DNA from: Lachnospiraceae bacterium
Lineage (GTDB): Bacteria > Bacillota > Clostridia > Lachnospirales > Lachnospiraceae
Direction of reading: 5' to 3'
DNA length: 51,382 nucleotides
NCBI GenBank assembly: GCA_022790855.1
Contig: JAAVYA010000017.1
Location: forward strand, 1-51,382
Under the pieces are notes generated by a model. That model did not search any database. It was not told where the DNA came from and saw only the letters and a list, made by a program, of their open reading frames with translations. Made by a program: the position numbers and the translations under genes. This document shows positions 25,620 through 32,003 of the stretch, in pieces. The stretch's first letter is position 1, and each line of letters starts with the position of its first letter.

Positions 25620-26687
25620 TTACTTTTTTCCAGTATATTCACAACCAACGCCTTTTACCAGAATTTTATCTATCAATGTATAATGATTCCCACTTCTTCG
25701 ATACAGTCGGATTTCGCCTTTCCCTGTTCCGCCTCCTATGGTCACATCCCGATTCCAGGTCCCATCCGGCGCCTGATACTGCATCTTCTGGACTTCATCT
25801 TCCTCGCAGATAATCTTTACCTCCAAAGCCGTCGTAAGGTTTACAGCTTTTACATGCCAAAGCACCTTTCCTCTTTTCATGCCGCAGGCATAACGCATCC
25901 GGGCAAATGTTCCGGGTATAGAATAGTTGATTTCTCTGCTTTTTCCTTCATAATAAATATCTGCAAAAGGCTTATTACGCAATTGGAATCCCAGTATAAC
26001 CGGATTGCCGCCCCCGATGGCAAAAGCAGATCTTTCCAACAACTTTCCGGTCTTTAAGCTCTTCATCTGGCTGCCATACAGCCAAAACCATGGACAGGTA
26101 AAATCACGTCCCCATTTTTTATCTGCATAACCATGACAGGTTTTTGGAGTTATTTCATAGCTTTCACCGTCAACTGTAACAATGCCTTCATAATCTGTCC
26201 GAATCCCTTCCGCATGCCAATACATATCAAAGGGATTCATTTCACGGACAGGCTTGCTGGCGCTGTAGCCCACATGAAATGCAACCTTTTTATTCATTCG
26301 TAAAGACCACATCATGGAATGCTCTTCCCGGATTCTTCCCCAAATATTATTCTCCGAGAGAAAACATTCCCCTGCCGTAATCTTTAAAAATGTACCTGCT
26401 GCTTCCATTTCTTCAATGCCATAATACTGCTTGATCTGAAATCCCCGCTTCCCCCAGGCTCCGGCCTTTACCATCAAATAAGCTGGCCTCTGGTACGGCT
26501 TGTCTCCCATTATGGGTTCTTTTCCTCCCAGCTCAGGATTCATAATACAATATTCAACAAAAAAGACGCGTTTTTTTCCGGTCTTTTTATTTTTTCCTGT
26601 AAATGAATGGAACCAGCGGTTATAACCGCAAATTCCAAGTTTTCCGGTCATCATAGGAAGGTTTCGTTTGATATCATGCTTATTCAT
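25620..26687 (-). CDS. tocopherol-cyclase-like protein
   Basis: 355 aa, soluble. The layout (an N-terminal FHSFTGKNKKTGKKRVFFVE, central KTCHGYADKKWGRDF followed by CPWFWLYGSQM, and C-terminal beta strands) resembles the tocopherol cyclase family, which has a lipocalin-like pair of barrels. Gut clostridia make no tocopherol, so the substrate is unknown; a hydrophobic ligand is plausible. Trp/His pairs in the central motif are the likely core. It lies 16 bp after a DegV fatty-acid-binding gene and 24 bp before trkA. The family assignment is from motif memory and only moderately sure. Confidence 0.55.
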   Translation of the reverse strand: MNKHDIKRNLPMMTGKLGICGYNRWFHSFTGKNKKTGKKRVFFVEYCIMNPELGGKEPIMGDKPYQRPAYLMVKAGAWGKRGFQIKQYYGIEEMEAAGTFLKITAGECFLSENNIWGRIREEHSMMWSLRMNKKVAFHVGYSASKPVREMNPFDMYWHAEGIRTDYEGIVTVDGESYEITPKTCHGYADKKWGRDFTCPWFWLYGSQMKSLKTGKLLERSAFAIGGGNPVILGFQLRNKPFADIYYEGKSREINYSIPGTFARMRYACGMKRGKVLWHVKAVNLTTALEVKIICEEDEVQKMQYQAPDGTWNRDVTIGGGTGKGEIRLYRRSGNHYTLIDKILVKGVGCEYTGKK

Positions 26688-26703
26688 GTTTCATCTCCAT
26701 CCT

Positions 26704-27597
26704 TTATCGGTCAAATTTTTTTAAAAGCCCCATGCCCAGCGGATACGGTCCCGTATGTACTCCTATGGTAGCGCCTATCTGATAAATATCAATGGACTGT
26801 ATCTGGGAGTATGCCTGCATAGAAGCCAGCAGTTGATCACGAAACGCCACAGCCTCTTCATAATCATAACCATAACCCACCACGATCTGATAATCATCCG
26901 GGCTTTCGTTCTGCTTTTCAAAATGCTCTTTTACCTGCTCAATCAATTTTTTTCTGGCCTTTACACGGCTTCTGGTAATTCCTGTGGGAAAAATCTCTCC
27001 CTCCCGAAGCATGATCAATGGCTTAATCCCGAGAACAGATACGGCAGCTCCCATAACCTTACCAATACGCCCTCCATGTATCAGGTAGTCAAAACTTCCC
27101 ACCGTAAAAATAATGCGGCCGCTGGGCTTAATACGTTCTACCTGTTCCACCGTCTCTTCCAGCGAGAGTCCTGCCTGCTGCATCCTTACGGTCTCCAGCA
27201 CCAGAATCCCCTGCAGCACCGTATCCACCGTAGAATCAATCACTGCAATTTTCACATCCGGATATTCCTCCAATACCATAGTTCTTGCGTTCATAGCCGC
27301 ATTGTAGGAACCGCTGAATTTCGTTGTAATACATAAGCAAAGAATATCCTTGCCCTCCTTGACATATGAAGTGAATACTTCCACATAATCCTGAATGGAC
27401 GGCAGAGAAGACTTGGGATAGACGTCCGGATAATCTACCATTTTTTGATAAAACTCCCGCACACTAACCTCTTCCATCTCTTTTTGATAAGTCTCCCCAT
27501 CAAACGTAACGTAAAAAGGCACTACATGAATCCCATTTTTCTGAGGAATATCCGTACCTAAGTCACAGGAACCGTCTGAAATTATTTGATAAGACAT
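26704..27597 (-). CDS. DegV family fatty-acid-binding protein (second copy)
   Basis: 297 aa from the ATG at 27597 (AAGGAGAG upstream). The family opening YQIISDGSCDLGTDIPQK is followed by VPFYVTFDGETYQKE, the IDSTVDTVLQGILV region and SFDYLIHGGRIGKV, then VGYGYDYEEA and IGATIGVHTGP. It would bind a fatty acid for the FakA kinase. It differs clearly from the first copy, so the two may prefer different acyl chains. It is first in a same-strand run with the tocopherol-cyclase-like gene and trkA/trkH. Confidence 0.9.
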   Translation of the reverse strand: MSYQIISDGSCDLGTDIPQKNGIHVVPFYVTFDGETYQKEMEEVSVREFYQKMVDYPDVYPKSSLPSIQDYVEVFTSYVKEGKDILCLCITTKFSGSYNAAMNARTMVLEEYPDVKIAVIDSTVDTVLQGILVLETVRMQQAGLSLEETVEQVERIKPSGRIIFTVGSFDYLIHGGRIGKVMGAAVSVLGIKPLIMLREGEIFPTGITRSRVKARKKLIEQVKEHFEKQNESPDDYQIVVGYGYDYEEAVAFRDQLLASMQAYSQIQSIDIYQIGATIGVHTGPYPLGMGLLKKFDR

Positions 27598-27632
27598 AAA
27601 CTCTACTCTCCTTTTCAAATACATCCTTGTAC

Positions 27633-27661
27633 AGTATAGCACCTTCCTATGCATTTATAAA
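27633..27661 (-). promoter_or_regulatory. likely promoter of the degV-trk run
   Basis: On the minus strand TTTATA (27661-27656), a 17-bp spacer and TATACT (27638-27633), about 36 bp before the degV start. Confidence 0.5.
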
Positions 27662-27681
27662 GATGGTAGCGTTATTTTATT

Positions 27682-27726
27682 AAAAAAAGCACATGCACCG
27701 ATGCATCCTTGGCATCCCGGCATGTA
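27682..27726 (-). terminator. terminator of the first XRE regulator gene
   Basis: On the minus strand ACATGCCGGGATGCC pairs imperfectly with the complementary GCATCGGTGCATGT arm and is followed by T7. It separates the XRE genes from the degV-trk run. Confidence 0.75.
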
Positions 27727-27750
27727 CTCCCTCTTTCCGAAATCATATTC

Positions 27751-28089
27751 TCACAAACGCTTCTGTTCAAAGCGATATAACGTCTTTGCCTGTTCTATTA
27801 ATAGGTCGCGTTTCTCCGGCAGCAAACGCCGGTATAATCCCACCAGCCTGCCCTCATCCTCACTTAATGGCATAGGGCATGCTTCTTTTAAATCTGAAAG
27901 TCCTAATAGGTAATCTGTAGTAACATGAAAATATCTTGCTAACCTGACCAACGTAGAAAAATCCGGTTCCCGATAATGATTTACATAACCATTCAGCGTC
28001 GTAGGCGCCATATGAAGCTGAATTGATAACTCCTTCTGCGTAATCTCCGACTCTTCGATCAGTTGATGCAAACGTGCTGCAAAATCCAT
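27751..28089 (-). CDS. XRE family regulator (copy A)
   Basis: 112 aa from the ATG at 28089 (AAGGGGGAG upstream). The helix-turn-helix is at about 5-60 (LIEESEITQKELSIQL, APTTLNGYVN), ending with YFHVTTDYLLGLSD, a typical XRE close. The C-terminal 45 residues (EDEGRLVGLYRRLLPEKRDL) look like a helical dimer part. It is clearly a paralogue of the next gene upstream, with the same length and domain plan, so the two arose by tandem duplication. Targets unknown; CGAATTGA-containing motifs precede both genes. Confidence 0.88.
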   Translation of the reverse strand: MDFAARLHQLIEESEITQKELSIQLHMAPTTLNGYVNHYREPDFSTLVRLARYFHVTTDYLLGLSDLKEACPMPLSEDEGRLVGLYRRLLPEKRDLLIEQAKTLYRFEQKRL

Positions 28090-28186
28090 GGAAACTCCCC
28101 CTTGCTGTCTGCTGTCCTGTCCGTCAATATTATATAATAAAGGAATCCCCATCCAGCCGGGTTCTTATACGCATATAGGGCAATAT

Positions 28187-28205
28187 AATACTCAATTCGC
28201 GTATT
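28187..28205 (-). promoter_or_regulatory. candidate operator before XRE copy A
   Basis: AATAC-N9-GTATT dyad (minus strand AATACGCGAATTGAGTATT) between the two XRE genes. Its core CGAATTGA recurs at 28645-28658 upstream of copy B. Confidence 0.45.
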
Positions 28206-28210
28206 ATCTG

Positions 28211-28564
28211 TTATTTTTTCCTGTTGTTTTTCTGGTTCATTTCCAAAACACGCAAAGCTTCCGCCTGCTTCATTAAAATATTTTGATTATCTGTTTGTAA
28301 ATCTCGGTATATTCCAACCAAATTCCCTTCACGAACCGTAAGCTCTCCTTCCGGGTATTTTCTTATATTCGTATTTCCAACCAGATAATCCGGGGATACA
28401 TGAAAGTAATCTGCAATGCTTTTCAGCATTTCCTGGCTTGGCTGCCTTCTTCCTTTGATGTATCCGTTAATGGTTGATTTTGCAATATGTAATTCTTTCG
28501 CCGCCTGGGTCTGATTTAATCCAAACTCCTGCAGCAATCCTTCCAGCCTTGTGCCAAGATCCAT
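28211..28564 (-). CDS. XRE family regulator (copy B)
   Basis: 117 aa, AAGGAGGGG upstream of the ATG. Helix-turn-helix at about 5-60 (LNQTQAAKELHIAKSTINGY), then DYFHVSPDYLVGNTN, and a C-terminal helical part (REGNLVGIYRDLQTDNQNIL) parallel to that of copy A. The two share plan and many residues but have diverged. No toxin-like or phage gene is adjacent, so they are probably small autonomous regulators. Confidence 0.88.
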   Translation of the reverse strand: MDLGTRLEGLLQEFGLNQTQAAKELHIAKSTINGYIKGRRQPSQEMLKSIADYFHVSPDYLVGNTNIRKYPEGELTVREGNLVGIYRDLQTDNQNILMKQAEALRVLEMNQKNNRKK

Positions 28565-28644
28565 CCAATCCCCTCCTTTTTAACTCATCTTAAGGGAATT
28601 TTTTCGCATCTCCTTAAAAATACTCATTTTGCATACGGTATATT

Positions 28645-28658
28645 CAATTCGAGAATTG
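28645..28658 (-). promoter_or_regulatory. candidate operator before XRE copy B
   Basis: A perfect 14-bp palindrome CAATTCGAGAATTG about 80 bp upstream of copy B. It shares CGAATTGA (minus strand) with the dyad before copy A. Confidence 0.45.
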
Positions 28659-28711
28659 CATGGTGGCAAACAGTCATGGCTTTGTCATATTCATTTTTCT
28701 ACGTTGGTATG

Positions 28712-29443
28712 TTATATCCATCCTCCATCCATGGTAATCACTTGACCCGTCAAATAAGGCGGGGCATCTAATAAGGAATTTACCATTTGGCTCACTTCCT
28801 TTGGGCTGGCAAATTTGCCGCAGGGCACTTCCTCTTCCAGCGCCTTTCTTTCTTCAGGAGAAAAACATTGATTCATTTCCGTATCTATGATTCCGCAGGC
28901 AATTGCATTTACTTGTATATTACTGGGGGCCAATTCCTTTCCTAAAGCCTTGGTAAGTGCATTTACCCCTCCTTTGGATGCCGAATAGGCCGCTTCGCAA
29001 GACGCTCCGACATTGCCCCAAACGGAAGAAATATTAATGATCTTCCCTCTTTTTCTCTGAAGCATTCCAGCTGCCCCATATTTGCAGCATAAAAATACGG
29101 ATGTGAGATTTGTCCGTATCATCCGCTCCCATTCTTTTATACCCATCTCCGTTAAAAGACCTATATAGGAAATTCCCGCATTGTTAATCAGCACGTCCAA
29201 TGAGCCCAATGTCTCATCTATTTTCCGGAATGCCTGCTTCACATAGGCTTCCTCCCCTACATCCCCAGGAAGCGCCAGGCATGGAACATGATACAACTCT
29301 GAAAGTTCCTCTGCCTTACAAGAAAGCGTTCCGATATCCCTGCCTCCTATAGCCAAACGATATCCTTTTTGTGCCAGGCCCCGGGCAATTGCCGCCCCAA
29401 TCCCTCTCGTTGCCCCTGTAATAAATGCGCTTCCAGAATTCAT
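28712..29443 (-). CDS. short-chain dehydrogenase/reductase (FabG-like)
   Basis: 243 aa, a classical SDR. The cofactor motif TGATRGIG is at 9-16, followed by NNAG at about 88-91, Ser in NISSVWG and the catalytic YSASK near 150-154. It reduces a carbonyl or oxidises an alcohol with NAD(P)H. It is FabG-like, but no fatty-acid genes are near, so the substrate is open. AAAGGAGC precedes the ATG. It is divergent from hpf. Confidence 0.9.
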   Translation of the reverse strand: MNSGSAFITGATRGIGAAIARGLAQKGYRLAIGGRDIGTLSCKAEELSELYHVPCLALPGDVGEEAYVKQAFRKIDETLGSLDVLINNAGISYIGLLTEMGIKEWERMIRTNLTSVFLCCKYGAAGMLQRKRGKIINISSVWGNVGASCEAAYSASKGGVNALTKALGKELAPSNIQVNAIACGIIDTEMNQCFSPEERKALEEEVPCGKFASPKEVSQMVNSLLDAPPYLTGQVITMDGGWI

Positions 29444-29508
29444 GTTCCTTTGCTCCTTTTCGAAAATATTCTTTTCCTCATTGTATCACGTCCGGTTCTA
29501 AATTTCTA

Positions 29509-29537
29509 TTGTGATACGTGGAAAAATGAGTTATAAT
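29509..29537 (+). promoter_or_regulatory. hpf promoter inside a GTATCAC/GTGATAC dyad
   Basis: TTGTGA (29509-29514), a 17-bp spacer and a perfect TATAAT (29532-29537). The -35 lies in the right arm of GTATCAC-N21-GTGATAC (29483-29517), so a dimeric regulator could cover it. Confidence 0.7.
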
Positions 29538-29584
29538 AAGGACAGGCAATTTTTGTCAATATTCAATGTAAAGGGGCTGACAGC

Positions 29585-30112
29585 ATGCGTATAACAATTA
29601 GTGGAAGAAACATCGAGATTACACCCGGTCTGCGGCAGGCCGTAGAATCCAAGCTCTCCAAGCTGGAAAGATATTTTACGCCGGAGACGGATGTGATCGT
29701 AACCTTAAGCGTAGAGAAGGAGCGGCAGAAAATCGAAGTTACCATACCAGTAAAGGGCAACATTATCCGTTCCGAACAGGTCAGCAATGACATGTATGTG
29801 TCCATCGACCTAGTGGAAGAGGTTATTGAACGGCAACTGAAAAAATATAAAAATAAGCTGGTAGACGCCAAACAAGGCAGCGTCCACTTTAAGCCGGATT
29901 TCATTGAGAAAGAATCTCCGGAAGAAGAAGAGATTCAGATTATCCGTACCAAGAGATTTGGCATGAAGCCCATGTATCCGGAAGACGCCTGTGTGCAAAT
30001 GGAACTTTTAGGCCACAATTTCTTTGTTTTCCAGAACGCAGAGACCGAAGAAGTGAATGTAGTATATAAGAGAAAGGGTAATACTTACGGATTAATTGAA
30101 CCTGAATTTTAG
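29585..30112 (+). CDS. hpf: long-form ribosome hibernation promoting factor
   Basis: 175 aa. The N-terminal domain (1-100, MRITISGRNIEITPGLRQAV) is the YfiA/RaiA fold that sits in the decoding groove of the 30S subunit. A linker (about 105-120, acidic) leads to the C-terminal dimer domain (RTKRFGMKPMYPEDACVQME to the end), which joins two ribosomes into inactive 100S particles. AAAGGGG precedes the ATG. It is a single gene with its own promoter and terminator, and its expression is probably growth-phase controlled. Confidence 0.96.
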   Translation: MRITISGRNIEITPGLRQAVESKLSKLERYFTPETDVIVTLSVEKERQKIEVTIPVKGNIIRSEQVSNDMYVSIDLVEEVIERQLKKYKNKLVDAKQGSVHFKPDFIEKESPEEEEIQIIRTKRFGMKPMYPEDACVQMELLGHNFFVFQNAETEEVNVVYKRKGNTYGLIEPEF

Positions 30113-30123
30113 ACTTGCCCCAC

Positions 30124-30155
30124 AAAGCCGCTGAACTTTACAGCGGCTTTTCTTT
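30124..30155 (+). terminator. hpf terminator
   Basis: A 10-bp perfect stem AAAGCCGCTG / CAGCGGCTTT with a 7-base loop, followed by TCTTTTTA. Confidence 0.92.
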
Positions 30156-30239
30156 TTATTAATAATTTTTTTCGAATTATAAAAAAAATTTTTATAATTT
30201 ATCCATATTTTGCACATATTTTTCCGTTATACTTGATTT

Positions 30240-30360
30240 ATCAAATGAAGTTGATAACACATGAGACAGCGCGCATCGTTATCAGCTTCGACTAACAACA
30301 ATTTCCTTTATTATAGATCAGGCTAACTGCTATGACAGCAGATGCCAAAACGTTTTTTTC
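30240..30360 (+). ncRNA. candidate structured small RNA downstream of hpf
   Basis: No gene lies here. A TATACT box (30228-30233) precedes a 12-bp hairpin GAAGTTGATAAC / GTTATCAGCTTC (30247-30289; one G-U pair). An A/T-rich linker follows, then a second hairpin in which GGC/GCC and CTGCT/AGCAG pair (30321-30346), seven bases and T7. This is the layout of an independent RNA of about 120 nt. No good -35 is visible. Association with hpf recalls the raiA RNA motif, but I could not match its consensus and the side is wrong. Confidence 0.4.
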
Positions 30361-30382
30361 ATAAATTTACTCCCCTCTTTTG

Positions 30383-30412
30383 AGAAAAGCAGCCTATGGC
30401 TGCTTTTTTCGT
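30383..30412. terminator. terminator of the VanZ-like gene, possibly bidirectional
   Basis: AAAAGCAGCC-TAT-GGCTGCTTTTTTC. On the minus strand the stem contains the stop codon of the VanZ-like gene and ends in TTTTCTC. On the plus strand it ends in T6 and would back up the hairpin RNA terminator. Confidence 0.8.
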
Positions 30413-30903
30413 GCCTTCTTTTCTTTTTTTAAAAATCCCGCCAATACGGCTCCCAGCCACACTCCAAAAGTATTTAAAATAAGATCATCCAGCTCTGAAA
30501 TACCTGTGCCAAACACGTACTGGAAAAACTCTATGGCAAAGGAAAACGCCAGACCTGCTAAGGCTGTTTTGCAGCTGCCTATAATCTTACCCGTCCCCCA
30601 TAAGTACATTCCGAAGGGCACAAACCATACAATGTTCCCTCCAAATAAATATACAATTCGCATCCAATTGTGATCTTGTATCAGGGGAAGATAAGATTGG
30701 AATAAAGACAAGTTGATTGTCCCGCTCCACAAATGATCTATCGTAAAATCAGAGCGAAATACAGTAATACGAAGTAGAACTGCCAGGTAAATGAAAAAAA
30801 TCGCGCTATATACAATGTTTTTATTGGTTTTTTCTCTTCTTCTGCGTAATTGTTTTTCCGAGTCCAAATATTGTCTCATGTTCTTGTCCCATTTTACTTC
30901 CAC
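30394..30903 (-). CDS. VanZ-like family membrane protein
   Basis: 169 aa with four or more hydrophobic segments: AIFFIYLAVLLRITVF, YLFGGNIVWFVPFGMYLW, ALAGLAFSFAIEFFQY and LNTFGVWLGAVLAGFL. The spacing and the motif SELDDLILNTFGVWLGA fit the VanZ-like family, whose vancomycin-cluster member gives low-level teicoplanin tolerance; most others have unknown roles. The start used is a GTG overlapping the stop of the upstream gene (TAGTG); an ATG at 30879 is an alternative. No van genes are near, so no resistance is inferred. Confidence 0.8.
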   Translation of the reverse strand: MEVKWDKNMRQYLDSEKQLRRRREKTNKNIVYSAIFFIYLAVLLRITVFRSDFTIDHLWSGTINLSLFQSYLPLIQDHNWMRIVYLFGGNIVWFVPFGMYLWGTGKIIGSCKTALAGLAFSFAIEFFQYVFGTGISELDDLILNTFGVWLGAVLAGFLKKEKKARKKQP

Positions 30904-31331
30904 TACTCTAAATCCTCAACATTAAAGCTTTCTGTTTTTAAATCACAATAATGCCTGCCCTTTATAGCAGTAAATTTCAATACGCAATAGTCTGGGTCAG
31001 TTACCCCCTGCTTATAATACATAGTATCCCCTGTACACCAGATTTCCCGCTTTATATTATCATCTTGCAAAACTTCCATTGTACCCGTCAGCATAATGCC
31101 TTCAAACTTAAAACGTCCTCTATTATAAGAGTAGATACTTGCCTTTGGATTCTTCCTAAACTGTTGTGTACGCATGGAAGATGTATTCGTCGAAAAATAA
31201 AAGCAATTTCCCTCTATTTTGCGTGGTGTAAACATTGCTTTCATATTGGGAAAACCATCTTCATCCACAGAACCGATAAATATGGTTTTTTGTTTTTGGA
31301 TAAATTCGATGATCTGCTGTCTTGTTTTCAT
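30903..31331 (-). CDS. pyridoxamine 5'-phosphate oxidase family (FMN-binding split barrel) protein
   Basis: 142 aa. The pattern KTIFIGSVDEDGFPNMKAMF, then NCFYFSTNTSSMRTQQFRKN and ASIYSYNRGRFKFEGIMLTG, fits the general-stress-protein-26/PPOX-like flavin split barrels. These bind FMN or F420 and reduce diverse substrates; the true pyridoxal phosphate role is unlikely at this length. It lies between a MarR gene (23 bp upstream) and the VanZ-like gene, so probably one MarR-controlled operon of three. Confidence 0.85.
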   Translation of the reverse strand: MKTRQQIIEFIQKQKTIFIGSVDEDGFPNMKAMFTPRKIEGNCFYFSTNTSSMRTQQFRKNPKASIYSYNRGRFKFEGIMLTGTMEVLQDDNIKREIWCTGDTMYYKQGVTDPDYCVLKFTAIKGRHYCDLKTESFNVEDLE

Positions 31332-31354
31332 TAGAACTCCTCCTTGCTTTAAAA

Positions 31355-31795
31355 TTATTTGCTTGTGCGCAGATTTTTTATCAAGGTATCAAGTATTCGA
31401 GCAAGATACTGTTCAAATTGTTTCTGCTCCTTTTCTGAAAAACCGTGATAAAACAACGTGTTCATTTGCTGAGAAACAGCTTCATATTTTGCTTGTAATG
31501 ATTTTGCATAATCCGTAAGCGATACAATCGTCTGGCGGCGATTCTTAGGATTGATATTCCTTTCCACAATTCCCTTATTAACCATACCATTTATTACAAC
31601 GGATACTGTGTTTTTAGCAAGGGAGGTTTTTTCACTTATTTCGCTGATTGTGAGATTATCTGTTTTCCACAAAATAAATAAGATTCTTCCCTGTCCGCCA
31701 CTTATTTCAATGCCATTTTCAAGTAATAGCCTTTCAAAAATCCTATCTTGAAGTTGTTTTATCTGCGTAATATAAAATCCACCCTTTGTCTCCAA
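31355..31795 (-). CDS. MarR family transcriptional regulator
   Basis: 146 aa with a TTG start (AGAGGTG five bases upstream). The winged helix at about 40-105 includes LTISEISEKTSLAKNTVSVV and GIVERNINPKNRRQTIVSLT, the MarR wing. Helices at both ends form the dimer. Two identical 11-bp palindromes lie just upstream, so it is probably autorepressed and controls the PPOX-like and VanZ-like genes that follow. The inducer is unknown. Confidence 0.92.
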   Translation of the reverse strand: METKGGFYITQIKQLQDRIFERLLLENGIEISGGQGRILFILWKTDNLTISEISEKTSLAKNTVSVVINGMVNKGIVERNINPKNRRQTIVSLTDYAKSLQAKYEAVSQQMNTLFYHGFSEKEQKQFEQYLARILDTLIKNLRTSK

Positions 31796-31816
31796 CCCAT
31801 CACCTCTAATCCTATC

Positions 31817-31842
31817 AGAACAATTCTATATAGAACAATTCT
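31817..31842 (-). promoter_or_regulatory. tandem MarR operator
   Basis: Two copies of the palindrome AGAACAATTCT at 31817-31827 and 31832-31842, 15 bp apart, 21 bp or more upstream of the MarR start codon. Two dimers could bind side by side. Confidence 0.75.
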
Positions 31843-32003
31843 AAGTGTACCATGATTTTGTTCCAAAAGCAACTCGAAATGCTCTATCTTTTCATCTTCA
31901 TCAATAACTTCTGCTTATCAGACAATAGCTTTTATGTATTTCTCTTCTTTCTCCATATCCCGTATAATTTCTATATAAAATCATGATAAAAAAGGAGGAT
32001 ATT

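Noticed and set aside
30394..30903. Glycopeptide resistance gene
   Set aside because: VanZ-like proteins are widespread; no vanA/H/X genes are near, and ddl/murF here look like the ordinary D-Ala-D-Ala type.
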